Under the pieces are notes generated by a model that saw nothing but the letters and a program-made list of their open reading frames with translations, did no database searches and was not told the DNA's origin. Below, piece after piece: positions 33,901 to 45,600 of a DNA stretch of 62,286 nucleotides. The DNA comes from Agarophyton chilense (lineage: Eukaryota; Rhodophyta; Florideophyceae; Gracilariales; Gracilariaceae). Made by a program: the position numbers and the translations under genes. How positions within the stretch are numbered: position 1 is the stretch's first letter; each line of letters starts with the position of its first letter. The stretch covers positions 1 to 62,286 of the forward strand of contig JARGXX010000061.1 of the NCBI GenBank assembly GCA_030374765.1, in the 5' to 3' direction.

Positions 33901-35241
33901 ATCCCTGATGGTCACGCTATTGAGCCTCATGTGGTCCACACAAAACCTCATACGGTTATCCCCTTTCTTCTGAACCAGAACTACGGGACTAGCCCAATCT
34001 GAGTTGGCTGGTTCAATTACCTCTTCTTGGAGCATTCGCTCGACTTCTTTGAGTTCTATCTCTCTCGCCTTCGGACCTTCTCGGTATGGTTGCTGGTAAA
34101 TCGGCTTCCAGTCAGGGAGGAGCTCGATGCGATGCTGTGTGGCCTTAATTTAACCCAGATGGCCTGACAACATGGTTTCGAACTACTCCAGAAGGTCGAT
34201 AATACGGCCCCGCAGTTGGCCGTTTTCTTCACCGATCTGGACTGTATCTTGCCATTGCCTCTCAAGGTCCGGTTTCCTTTCTAAGTCTACCGATGTCTTA
34301 TCGGTTACTTTCGCTTCCAAGTTGGTATTTATCGATACCTTTGTGGTTGTGGACGCATTTGCGCACCCCCCTTCCTTATCGAGGGCGACCTCTCCGAAAT
34401 CAGTGTGAGCTACGGTGAACACCCTTTTTGGTGCCGGTAGTGCGATGCCAAAATTGGTAATTTTCAGCAACTTCACGTCATGACTGCTGAAGTTGCTGAG
34501 ACACACCTTAAAGGGTTGATTTGGGATGTTGTCGACAGTTCCGTTGGCCACCAATTTGAGTTGTCGATGTGCTAACCTCGGATGGTTTTGTAGTATGACC
34601 AGCCCGGGGGTCGCACACGACACCGGTACCAATATTTGGTGCATTGGCGGGATAACAACCTGTTTGGTAATGCGCACTTTGTTGGAGACCGTTTCGGTGG
34701 ATATCCTCTTCTTCGGTTTGACGAACCATCCCAGTTTGGTTTCCGTATTACCTAAAATGGCAATTCGTCCCCCCTGACGTAGAGCGACTGTATGGGAACC
34801 AGGAAGGATTGCTTTGACATGTCTGTCAGTGAAGTTCGTACCTAGTAGGCAGTCTGTCGGTAAACGGTCGACAACAAAGAATTGCAGTCTTACCTTTAAG
34901 TGTCCGAGCTGCACCGCAGCGGTGAGCATACCTCGAAGGTTTAATGGGCGCTCATTTGCATTCACCAGCGGGTTCTTGTCGGGAGGTCGGCTCAAGTTCC
35001 GAAGTACCGCCTCAGGTATGACGCGGGAATTCAGCACGTTTGGCCCGGCCCCTGTATACAACACGCAGGTGACCGGAACCGAAAGGTGCTCGGAGAAACA
35101 CATTAAAGCACGTACTTTATAGTTATTGTACTTCATATGACAAACTGGAACTGGGTGTGACGTGTTCTCTTCCAACTTCAAGGTTCTAGGTATCGATTGG
35201 CCTTCCACTTGCAGGTTGGATTCGGCCATTAAGCCAACCAT
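30940..35241 (-). pseudogene. Gypsy pol: protease, RT, RNase H, integrase, chromodomain (broken)
   Basis: From 35241 downward: a protease with VLYTGAGPNV, where the catalytic Asp of DTGA is Tyr (codon 35056-35058), and LPTDCLLGTNF. RT (34035-33600) has EVIEPANSDWASPVVLVQKK, LDANCGYWQVPV and FTRMPFGLRNAP. A TAG at 33661-33663 follows, then the catalytic motif as YIDY instead of YIDD (33634-33645). RNase H pieces lie at 33432-33148 and 32922-32512 (VQYHPGNKHNIADAMSRL). Integrase (32508-31915) keeps its zinc ligands (HYPRVSRHPG, CESC) and D-D-E residues (EIDLLGPLP, LTDNGSN, NGQVERFN), followed by a GPY-type region (SLGPYKVLNAS). The chromodomain (31170-30940) shows VDRLVGHTRTYNGLKYTVR and WGPEGDTLEPA. 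Chromodomains steer integration to modified histones. Several in-frame stops separate the blocks. Confidence 0.88.
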
Positions 35242-35270
35242 TTGGTGTTTTCCTCATGTACGGGAGGGGT

Positions 35271-37412
35271 TTAGTTCAAGTTTGGTGTTTCCTCGATGGG
35301 ATTGACCTGTGCCGGTGTAGGGGGTTGGAACCTATTTGGTGCTTGCGTTGAAGACTTGTAGAGGCGTTGGTGATTCTGAATGCGAGCCTGAAGCAACTGA
35401 TCTCTCATCCCTGGAGGTAACTTAGCGCAATTGTTTGCCGAATGGTCTGTCGCGAGACAAAACCAGCAAACGAGGCCTCCAGTTTGAGGGTCTCGCGTTA
35501 CCATTGAGGGGGGCTTCGAGACATGGTTGGTGGGAGCAGTGGGGTAGGTTGTTTATGGCGAGTTATGGAAGCTCGTTCCCAGCATCGTCTGCGAGCTCAT
35601 CGCACTTGGCGGCGATTGTACCGAGTTTGGTGTACGCGTTGACGACCAATTTCCTATCGTCGACGGTTTCGAGAACCGCCCCTGGGTCGCTACCAAGTGG
35701 ATAGCGGTTTCTGTAGGTACTTCGATGTGCGAGCTACCCTCTGAGGTTGTTGTGTCTTCAATTTCCAAGACTGACCTTTTCGGTTTATCCTTCGAGGTTG
35801 GAGGCAGTGCTGGTCTCTTTCCCAGCCGAACGGTATCTTTAAGGCCCTGGGAGTATCGAGCCAGCCCATTGTATTCTAACTTTCGGTTAATGGCCAGGTA
35901 ATTGCGTATTTGGGAACGGATCGCTTTGTCGACATTGTCGGCAAAAAGCGACTTTAACCTCGAGGTAGTGAACACATTACCACAACGGGTTGCCAGATTC
36001 CAAAGCGCGAGCGAAAACTCCGATTCGGTCTGCCCAGACCTTTGATGGTAATCGAGGACTTCCGAGTAAGCCTCTTGGATAACCTCATCGGTGGCGAATG
36101 ATTCCAAAAAAAAAGACCACTTCTGGGTATGACTCCAACATCTCCGTGCCATCCTCATCCATCGCTAAGGTGTTGCCACGGAGCCTACCCTGCAGCAAGT
36201 AGTATGCTTGTGCTTTAAGGTAAAACTGAAATAGCCACATCGCAGCGCCCTCGGAAAAACCATTTTGGTCACATGCAAGCTTGAACTTCTATAGAAACTC
36301 AATTATCGCAATAGCATCTGTACCTGTGAAGGTTGTGTCACCCATTTGGAAGCTGAGCTTCTTGTGGTGCTTAGTAATCTTCTGAGCCACCCCTTTGGTG
36401 TATTCAGAAGACTTGTTGATCAACGGATAAGTCCTGTAGTCAATCGCTTTGGTGAACATATTGTTCTAGGGTTGGTGCACCTCCAGGTCCATTTCGGTGT
36501 CCGAGTCAGAGTCGGGCGACTCATTGTATCGCTTTTTACCGTTTCGGTTCTTTTTCGACGACTTCTTCGTCGACCTGTTCGTTTTCTTCTTCTTCTTACC
36601 TTTACGGTCATTATCCGACGATGAACTCGTATCGCAACTGCAGTTTAACGAGTTGGGGTCTGAATCATCCTCTAGATTCTTTCCCCTCTTCGTCCTCCGC
36701 TTCTTTCCTTTTCGGTTTCTTTGTCGCTCATCCAACGAGTCAGACGAATCGTCCTTGGGACCACCTCCATGGGTATCCTTTTGAACCAGACTTGTAATTG
36801 GTGGCAGGTAAATGTCTTGAGAATCTACGTTCCTCGGGACCTCCTGACTCTGCCTTGGACCTTGTAGGTACTCACTATCAGTAGTTAAGTGTTTGGAATG
36901 GGTGGAATGACCCATTTGGAACGCTTGTGGTATGCGTTTTGCGATGTTCACCTGTGTAGGTGGGGATTCTGCGAATCCCTCGGAAACCCAAAGGTCCTGC
37001 ACAGCGCGGTAAACATGCTCTCTAGCATCTGTAAAGAGATACTGTTTCACCATTTCCGGTATCCTGTCCGATAGCTCTTGAGCTGCTCGGTCAACCACAA
37101 TACGGGTAAATGCATCGACGTCCATTGAGGGCGGAACCATGCGGGTATCCGACTTCTCCTTTATGGTTAATGCATCCTCGACCGGGAGGGTGACGAGCGC
37201 TTCGCTCGCTCTTCGAGCTGAGGCCATAGCTCCTCCGCCGCAACCTCAATTGGTAATTCCCTTTGAGGTTCCGTTGTCATAGGCGGCGGACCATGTACCT
37301 TTACGGTTTTGTCTCGAAGGTGCCGGAGCAGTTCCTCGGGGTTTTCCAAAATCGGTTGAGACGATGGCGATCCTTTGAGAACAGTTTTGGCTTGGCGGGA
37401 CGCTCGCACCAT
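35271..37412 (-). pseudogene. Gypsy gag (broken)
   Basis: Three reverse-strand blocks make up gag. The first is an N-terminal region (37412-36466) with a long Lys/Arg/Asp/Ser-rich segment (KGKKKKKTNRSTKKSSKKNR) ending near 36466. The second is a capsid-like region (36158-35553, EAYSEVLDYHQRSGQTESEF, typical retrotransposon gag helices). The third is a zinc knuckle CWFCLATDHSANNC (C-x2-C-x4-H-x4-C) at 35504-35271. Gag packages the element RNA into particles. Frame changes and a stop split the blocks, so no single Gag can be made. Confidence 0.8.
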
Positions 37413-37584
37413 GCGTATTCCTTTTATGTCGTTCCATTTGCGACCAATAGTAATATCCTGTACTGCTTTGCGGGGTTTCCTGAAACCAAATTGGTGTACG
37501 AGCGTCCAATCCTTCTCGTAATATCGTGTGAACTGTGAAAGTACGACGACACTTAAAATTACTTTCTAAGTCGGGAGACCAAAA

Positions 37585-38218
37585 TGTCGTACAATCACCT
37601 CTGGGGTATGCTACTGTCTTGTCTCGGGAGCGTAGTGACGCTCAACCGTAGGGAGCGTGTTGACGCTCAGCCTTAGAAGGTAGACGTAGTAAACCTCGAT
37701 GGTAATAGAGCACGGTGAAAAACCGCAGGGGCAAACGGCGGAGCGACTAGCCTATACGGTGTAGGTAAACGATGGTAGGCGTCGACGCGCGGGAAAGCCT
37801 GTGTGGTAGTTGAGAAACAATAAACCAAAAGGTATAGTCGTGACCCAAGTGATGCTTGCCTTTATCAGATAAGGATGGGGGAGGTGCAGTTTCCTATATG
37901 CAGTGGACTGCACTCTCCAGATCACCCGGTAGGTGCCAGCAAGGCACGGTCTCTGACCTAGTGTCAGAGACCTGGCCAGCACTGGCTACAGTGCCCGGTG
38001 GCCACTCAACTACTGTACTAAAATACGCATAATTACAATTACTATCACTAACAATTACTCAACCAGAAGGTACATGTCAACACTACACGTGGCTGACAAC
38101 ACCTAGGTGGTAGCTCGCCCGGAGCTACGTGTCCGATGATTCCTCGCACCCATCACCTATAAGGTCAGCGTAGTGCCTCGGACACCTCAAAGGTCAGCCT
38201 TTCTGCCACTTTACGACA
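37585..38218 (-). repeat. 5' LTR of the gypsy element
   Basis: This 634-bp LTR would drive minus-strand transcription of gag-pol. It differs from its partner at scattered bases (for example GTATAATCACCCC versus GTACAATCACCTC at the start). On the internal side the minus strand reads TTTTGGTCTCCCGACTTAG, which could hold a TGG-starting primer site, but no tRNA could be matched. Confidence 0.9.
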
Positions 38219-40323
38219 CTTACGATGCATCTAGGAATATAAATTTCTCCCACCGTGATGAATCGAATGCATAAAAGGAAGCAGATGATGAACTGAGTAT
38301 CAACATATAGTACAACGCACCCCAAATAAATTGCAAGAGGGCAAAAAATGAGATGCTCTCCACCGGCGTCTCTTAACAGAACTAATTTCAGTCGCTGAAC
38401 GTTCAAAGAGAGCTAAAATAGCGCAAAAAATGCACCACGAGTTGGCCTTAGGAGAAGGGGTAGTAGGCGTCGTGCTTGACATTAAAAAATAAGTTGCATA
38501 AATTTCTTCGATCGCAGTTACCTATAGCGTATTCATGAGGCCCTTAACCATAAATGGATAAGACACCATTAGATGCAAGCCAAACAATCTTAAGCTTAAA
38601 CTTCACATCCAAAACGCGCTTGGAACAAATTACGATGGTCTACGTGGCAAACGGCTGCGCAACAAACACAAAAGCGCATAAAACGGCGAAAAGAAACGCG
38701 CTAGTGCTAGTAAGTGGGGATCGTTGTTGGCGAGTTTGTTGTCTGGAGTGCTAAGAGCAGCAGTCCATGCAGAGTATGCGCCTCGGCGGCGAGAGAAAGT
38801 CGTAACGGGGCGCATCAAGAGACAAACAGTGTAGAAGATCTAAAGATAGGGTCTCTCTCGTCGGAGAGCAACGCATCGGCGCCAGGAATGCGAAGAGAAT
38901 GAAAGATAAACAGGGCAGGGTGGAAGAAGTTGTGGACGCTTGCACTGTCGACGAGGCACTGCTGCAACTCACTTGTGAAGTGGGTCGCCTTTGGCCGACT
39001 AGCACTAATACGTGCGCCAGTGCACTGCAAGCGCGCGATATGAGCTCAATTCAAAGAGTGGCACGGGGAAGTCACCTGATGCAATACGTGATCACGTGAC
39101 CGCCATGTGGCAGACCTGGAAGGTTTCCAGCATGCGCTGTGTACTACAGCCTGTAGTAAAGTGAGCTACTCCGATGAGCTAGTTATGCGACTTAGTAAAC
39201 ATGGATGGTTGTCGGCGTGCGCCGTGTACTACACTGGTTTATTTAGCAATTACTTTAGATTTCCGCTAATTTAGTATTATTTAGATAATAGTAAGTTGAT
39301 AGAAAGGCACATCTCAAATGCACTTTGTCGTAGCCATGTGGCGAGTAGCGCCACTGTCGCTCCGTTGGCTTAGGAGATAAATATCTTCACCACGCATGAC
39401 TACTACTGTCAGTTAAGTACAGAAAAGCCCTAAATAGACTTCTTTTATCCCTTTTGGTTTCTACAGTCAACCAACAAATAAATCCTAGTGTTCTTACGGT
39501 TTTCTAGACTGCATGCCGTTTGTATCATCGTCTACCAAAGAAATCTTAGTAAGCACGCTGTTCTTGTGGCACCTTTCATTGGCTGATGCTGCTACATATT
39601 ACAGGTATCGCAAATATCCTTCTCTCAGGGCGCACTCTTCGCGTGCTCCGTAGAATCAACAGATATTATAACCTTCGCAACAGTTCCGGTTTATAACACA
39701 AAAAATTTATCACATTTTGAAAAAAGAAAAGTAATGCCTCTACATGATAAAAAAGATTCTAATTGAGACGTGTTAACTGGCCACAACCAAGCTTCTTCGA
39801 TTATTTATAACTCTTAAACATTCCGTAACAACAAGAAAAAGATCGAAAATCCCCTGCATTTACCTCAAGATCAGTGAATAAAAACGAGCTCTGGCTAATT
39901 TGACTCGCAATCACCGGTTATTATAGTGCGTAAGATTTCAAATTCAGACTCAAATGAACCGTCAGTGTTTGCTGCATCCAATGAATACTGAAATTGGAGG
40001 TCAATTTTCACTACCAAAAGCGTTTAAGGGCTCTAATACTGTATATCGGAAATGAATAAAAATCCCTTTAATGAGCGAAACGCAATATTAGGAAGCGTGA
40101 CAACCGTTGGGTTGAAGTTGATTTTGAAAGGATCGCAGAGGAACGCCGGCTCGACTCAAGACGAGTCGGGCAGTGCAAACCGCCGGCCGCCGCTTTATTG
40201 TGCGTGCGGTGCTCAGTGGGTGGCCACTGTGCACCGCACTCAACTACTGTAACTACCGCTATCACCGTCCCTCGAAAACATGCTATCAAGCAATGTCTTG
40301 CGTATGAGCTAATCTAAGAACTT
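38219..40323. other. Unassigned AT-rich DNA
   Basis: Two kilobases between the gypsy LTR and the small inverted-repeat element. ORFs are short and overlapping (38194-39099) and no motif was recognised. A short repeated phrase (GTGTACTACA) occurs near 39135 and 39225. Confidence 0.4.
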
Positions 40324-40344
40324 GAACGTCTGTGTTTTCGGAAA

Positions 40345-40454
40345 GCTAGTATTGGGTTCTAGATTTCTAGTTTGGGTGTGCTAGAATGTCTATGGTTAGC
40401 ATTCATAGATTCGCAGATTTTTGATGCTAGAATATCTAGCGCAAAAATACTAGC
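40345..40454. mobile_element. Small MITE-like element with imperfect inverted ends
   Basis: The left arm (40345-40370, GCTAGTATTGGGTTCTAGAT...) is imperfectly complementary to the right arm (40426-40454, ...ATCTAGCGCAAAAATACTAGC). Both are full of CTAG tetramers. The left edge plus flank (about 40324-40353) is repeated in reverse orientation near 59199-59232. Size and shape fit a non-autonomous DNA element; no transposase was linked to it. Confidence 0.4.
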
Positions 40455-40732
40455 CCAAGTGAAGTTCGGGAAGAATGTAGAAAACTAGCAATTATCCGTA
40501 CTAACACCGGCACACTAGGAAGAATGGAAGAGAACTTTGGAGATATCTTTCGATACTCATTAATCCTAGACCATGAATTCTACCGACAATGAAAGGAATA
40601 CTGAACGCTATCTAGCGCATGATCATTCATTTAGCGCAGGTATCGTAGCTATTAAGAGCCGTTCAAATGTCCTGCGCATTCAATTTAATGTCCTCTAATG
40701 ACCCTAATGGCCAGTGCATAATACGGCGATCC

Positions 40733-40765
40733 TGCAACTGAGACCCGAAACGGGTCCCCGTTGCA
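40733..40765. repeat. Stable hairpin
   Basis: TGCAAC (40733) pairs with GTTGCA (40760), and inside it GACCCG (40742) pairs with CGGGTC (40751) around an AAA loop, with a 3x3 internal loop (TGA/CCC). This gives 12 perfect pairs in 33 nt. A second short hairpin (TCGCGC-GAA-GCGCGA) lies at 40845-40859. Confidence 0.7.
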
Positions 40766-40959
40766 CGGGAAATGAGATCTTCCCAATTCGTATGCGGTGA
40801 ACCGCTTTGCATCACGTCCCCCGATCGTTAAGCTTCACCTCGCCTCGCGCGAAGCGCGACGCGAAGAACCCTCCATTCTCCGAGAACCGTCCAAGCAGTA
40901 CACCAGTTCACCCTTCATCAATCCCAAATTCCTACCTAAGTAGGTAGAAATCACAAAAT

Positions 40960-42390
40960 CACACAAGTTAGAGCCCAATTTCTCGCTTCATGCAAGCCCA
41001 TTCCATATAAACAAACTTACCTCTGTCAATAATGTGCTCCTTGTATTGCCTCCACTTTCTTCATTCGCATCAATAAATAGAAAAAGGTCAGATCTCCGTC
41101 ACAAAACAAACCCAAACCACATCAGCACGCCACTCACCTCTATAGCTACCACTTATCCCATCTCTTGTCCAATCTTGCCCTCTCTTCTCTTGCAGCAGCA
41201 AACAACGACAAGTCAGATCTCCTTCCCCAACGGCAAGTCAGATCTCCTTCCCTAACGCATACAAGATACGATGGAAGCTCGCACTTATGATGCCACCATT
41301 TCCCGATCAACCATTGTCTTAACAAGAAAGAAATATAAGTCAGACTTCCACCAAAAATCGAAACCAAATTACTTCAATGACGCACTCCCCTCCTAAGAAA
41401 CTTGCTCGGCCCAGTCCTTCTAGAATATCTTTCTCCTCACCCAATCGCTCCTTTCTGTCGCTTCGCAGCAGCAAAAAGTAACATGTCAAAACTCATTCCA
41501 AAAACAATACCAGACACACGTAGCACTCGCACTTACCCGCACTTCCATCATTTTCCCTTCATACAACGTCGCCCGCACTTTCGTAACAATAAAAAAATAC
41601 AAGTCAGATCTCCGTCAATAACAGAAAGAAATTCCTCAGCGACGCACTCACCTCCTAAGCCGCTTGCTTGATTCACTTCCTTCAAAGAGGTTCCCCTCCC
41701 CACACAATCTTTGCTCTCCGTCGCTTCGCAGCAGCAAACAAGAACATGTCAGATATCCTTCCTAAATCTCTACGAGACACCAGTACCACTCCCACTCACC
41801 TTTAACTCAACGAATCCTGGCCCCCCATTCCAATTTTCTGTCGCTTCGCAGCCACAGTCAAAAATATGTCAGGTCTCCGTACAGATTGAAGAGCAGAACA
41901 CGTAGCAAACTCACCTGTTCATCATCATGAGGGCCGCTGAAATAGGTTTCCCATGTTTGCAACCAGAAGGAGAACAAACACACCAGGTCAATGTAGCGCG
42001 CCGCGTACCTCCAAATCGCAACCCACTCACCCGCCTACCCTCCACCCCACGCTGCATCACCCATCGCTCCCGTCGCTTGTCGCCCGCTTGCACATGACCA
42101 CAAACAGTTTCAAGGCCACAGATCAACACAGACGACGTACATCTCAATCGCAAGCTGATCAACCCGTCACCCCCCACACCGCACCCCATCACTAAACGCC
42201 CCGGTCGTGCTCCGCCCGCTCGCGCAAAAATAGAAACAGAGTCAGCACTTGTGTACCGCAAGCGCAATACCGCTTCTGACGCACCTAGAAACCGCAGAAG
42301 GTCCACAAGGTCCAGAAGTCATCATATCACAGAATCTGAAGATCCAACAACCGCTCATCCGGCCAATACTCACAATCAATACAAGTACAC
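40960..42390 (-). repeat. Tandem array of intron/mini-exon units, period about 263 bp
   Basis: On the minus strand, donor-like hexamers recur at alternating spacings of about 116 and 148 nt: 41909, 41794 and 41646 (GTGAGT), 41531 (GTAAGT), 41384 (GGGAGT), 41283 (ATAAGT), 41132 (GTGAGT), 41015 (GTAAGT). About 45 nt after most of them comes a branch-like TCTGAC-type motif (for example 41603, 41339, 41087), then a T-rich run and an AG (often CTGCTGCGAAG), closing introns of ~70 nt. Exon-like pieces of ~40-75 nt remain, and several can be threaded with an open frame (for example TENWNGGPGFVELK). Similar but weaker units continue to about 42390. Two donors are mutated. It could be a real minus-strand gene, or the subterminal repeat region of the neighbouring transposon. 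Confidence 0.6.
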
Positions 42391-42670
42391 GCCGCCGCTC
42401 AAAAATATACAACTTTGAATATTTTCATTCCAACCCACTTTCCAAGCCACACATGCGCCGTTTCTGTCTTGCCGCACGACTTGTGGGTGTCTCTGGCGCA
42501 TCACTTGACCTTCTTGAGTACGCCTGATAAGTTTAAACTCTCCCCACCGCCCTCGTCGTGCATCTTCCTCACCTCCAGCCTGTATATTGTATTCCCCTCT
42601 CTCCTCGTCCTACGTCTTTTTCACCTCCCCGATTTACTTTCCGAGATCGCGCGCAGGCACCCTCCACCAC

Positions 42671-45600
42671 ATGCAGCCTTGTCGCTTCCCAAGGTGCACC
42701 TTCGAGACAAAAGGTCATACCTCCCTTGTCCAACACCAGCGCCGGTGTCGCTACCGCACCACCCGCAACGCCTTCGTCGCCACCACCCCAAAAGATGGAA
42801 CTCAATTCCCACCACGCACGAAGCGCCCACGCGTCCAGACCGCAGACACCCGCTCCGTTGGCATCTCCAACCCGCTTTCCAACATCGATCCGCTGGTAGA
42901 AGAGGACTACTACCATTCGAGCCAGCTCGCTCTGGCCATACGCTCCGGAGACGCCGCCCACATTCCCAACGCTTCTCTTCGCTCCCCTTCTCCCAGCCCT
43001 CGCCCACTCGTGAAGCTCCATCCCATTGTCTCCTACATCTCATTCATCGCCACCAAGCTCGGCAAACGCAAAGCCAACGAACTCATTACCCTCCTCAAGG
43101 ACCCCAACTACTCCCAAACACTCATTCAACAGGTTACCTCCGTCTCCCACTGCCTTCAACTTCATTCCAAACTATTCGAAGACACTGTCGGCTCCATCGG
43201 CTTCAAATCCACAACCGTTCGTCACAATCCCTCAAACATCACTGCAACTCTCTACCTCAAAAACCCCGTCGATGTCCATCTCCAGCAACTTCGCTACGCC
43301 ACTCGCGCTAACACCTTCTTCCACCCCGTCAGACAGTGTTCTTCAAATGGTTCTCCTGCACTCGCTCATCCCATGGCTTCAAAACTCGGCAGTTGTGTTT
43401 ATCCGGACCTCGAACACCACATCCTCTGTCCTCAAGACCCAGATGTTATTTGGCACAACTTGGACATCACTGGCGTGGAATCTTTCATCGGCTTCATGCA
43501 GCTCTACTCGGACAAGTCTTCCACCTCCCTGAAAAGCTGCTCTATCACCTCCTACCCCCTTCACATCACACTCCTCAACTTTTCAGACTCCTTCCGCCGC
43601 CATTGCATCTCCCGCAACTACACCCTCCTTGGCTACTTCCCCACCTCGTTCGACGCCCCTTCCTCCCCATCCGACGAGGAATCCATCGAAGGCCACCTTC
43701 TTTCTTCATCCCTCAGCCGCACCACCCGAATGGAACTCATCCAAGAATCTCTACAAACCATCCTCGAACCCTTCGCTGCAGTCGCCCTCAAGGGTTTCCC
43801 TTTCTGTGATGAAGACCAGGTCATTAGACAGTGCCACCCAGTCATCGCAAGCTATGCTGCAGACATCCCAGAAGCAAAAGACATCCTCGCCATCCTACAC
43901 GGCACAAACCCATCCAAGCCGTGCCACAGATGCCTAACACCTCGCTCCGACCTCAACCTCCACCTCACTTCCGTATCCCCTCGAACTATTTCCCACACCC
44001 GTCGCACCAGATCTGCACACGACGCCCTTCTCAAGGATGCCAACGACGCCGAACAACTTCGCCGACCGCGCGTAGCAAGAACTCTTAGAGACCAAGCCGC
44101 ATCTGTCCTCCGCACAAACTCCCTCTCCACGTACCACTCCTTCTTCGAAACATACCCTCTTCTTAATATATCCCCACTCCTCACCCCTTACTCTATCTTC
44201 TCCTTCGAACCCCTTCACAATTTCCATCTGGGTATCTCCAAGCTCGTCAAACTGGCAACCATCGAACGCTTGAAGTCCGACAGCCTCTTCACCACTCTCG
44301 CGTCCTCCAACGGCTCCTCAAAATCCTTTAAATCCATCCGAAGCTCCCTTCTCACCAACGCGAACAACATCCTCGCAGATATTGAAGCCAAATTCTCCGC
44401 ACCCGGACTGCACATCGACTTTTCCACACCCGAAAAGGGTACATACCTAAACGGGTTCTTCACCTTGGACGGCATCAAAGGCATGCTCGAGGCAAAAGAC
44501 TACCGCGCTGTCGACATGGTCTTCCCCTTCATAGGGGCCTTCTTCGACCGTTGTTGCGGTGAAGTTGACACAGCTCCCATCACCTCCATCTTCACAGCAT
44601 ACGCAGACCTCTTCACCGCCGCACTCCACCACAACACCACCTCAGAATGGAGAGACCAACGACTTTGCGACCTCCAAGAACTCATCAAGCACTTCAAGTC
44701 TCTTTGCGTCTCCGTCCTCGCCCCTTTCCAAGCTTCTCACTTCGGAACACTGAAGTTCCACCTTCTGGACCACATCATTGCTGATATTGATTTATACGGA
44801 AGTCTTCAATTCACTGACGCCGGCATCTACGAACATGCACACCTCCTCTTCAAAAACCACTATCGACGCACATCCCGAAGATCCTCAACCGCTCACAGAG
44901 AAACAGTCGACGCAATCCAGCTCACAGAAGGCTTCCGAAACTCAACCGCTATTCCCCACCACATTTCCTCCTCCTCAAACTCCTCCTTCCTTCATGCTCG
45001 ACGGTTTTCCATGGTCCGCGACGGTACCACCGTTCTCTTCCGCGACATCATCACTGCAAAGAAGTACCTCCGTGCAAACCGAAACTGCTCCAATGCCTCT
45101 CTCTCAAACATGTTCACCTCTTCCACCCTTTCTTTCATCACCCAAATCTCACGCGACGCCATTTCACCCTTTCACGACCTGCGCCTCGAAGCTCTCGGAC
45201 TCTCTTCCTCTTCCCTGTCTCTCTCCTCTCTTACCTTCTCCCTGGTCAACTCCGCCTTCATCCCAAGCGGGTTCACCCCCGCCTTGCAAAACGTCGACCA
45301 AACATTCAACTGCATCCGCTTCAGAGAACCACCAGTCCCCGTCACACAGCGCATATTTGCCACCTCCACCTTCGGTCCTTCCAAAGTTCCAAAGTTCTCT
45401 CACATTCTAGTCTCCGGTACTCCACCACCTAACTGCAACTTCCCCACTGTTTGGGTCTGCTAGCTTCTCGCCCTTCTTCGCTTTCCCAAAAAAGATGAAA
45501 ATCCTGACGAACGCGAATATGCTTTCGTCCGCTTCTTCGAACTCACAACTCCCCTCGATCACGTGGATGAAACTCTGAAGTGCATCACCCTCCGTTGGGC

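Larger units (their letters stand above)
26996..38218 (-). mobile_element. Decayed Ty3/gypsy chromovirus-type retrotransposon with antisense ORF
   Basis: An 11.2-kb element bounded by two 634-bp LTRs (TGTCG...CGACA). It is oriented on the minus strand: gag (37.4-35.3 kb), protease, reverse transcriptase, RNase H, integrase, then a chromodomain (31170-30940). The purine tract (TAGGAAGGAAGTC on the minus strand, 27642-27630) abuts the 26996-27629 LTR, which makes that one the 3' LTR. Between pol and that tract lies ~3.3 kb with ORFs on the opposite strand. Many stops and two catalytic Asp-to-Tyr changes show it is dead. The LTRs differ at scattered positions, so it is older than Copia-1. No matching 5-bp target duplication is visible (CCGGA left, CTTAC right), suggesting recombination or rearrangement. 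Confidence 0.9.

Noticed and set aside
26991..38223. A target-site duplication for the gypsy element based on TTAC near both ends.
   Set aside because: The TTAC on the left is four bases away from the LTR edge, and the immediate flanks (CCGGA versus CTTAC) do not match.
40733..40765. A hammerhead or similar ribozyme, because of CTGA and CGAAAC near the hairpin.
   Set aside because: The required CUGANGA core and cleavage-site arrangement are absent; it is only a two-part stem.
41015..41914. A CRISPR-like array, from the regular repeats.
   Set aside because: Repeats are degenerate, alternate between two spacings, are explained by splice-type motifs, and the genome is eukaryotic.
42569..45410. 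Several long overlapping ORFs opposite or out of frame with the transposase (for example 42415-43311 and 44778-45410).
   Set aside because: They are frame shadows of a C-rich, T-poor coding strand; only the frame with the zinc finger and transposase motifs is supported.
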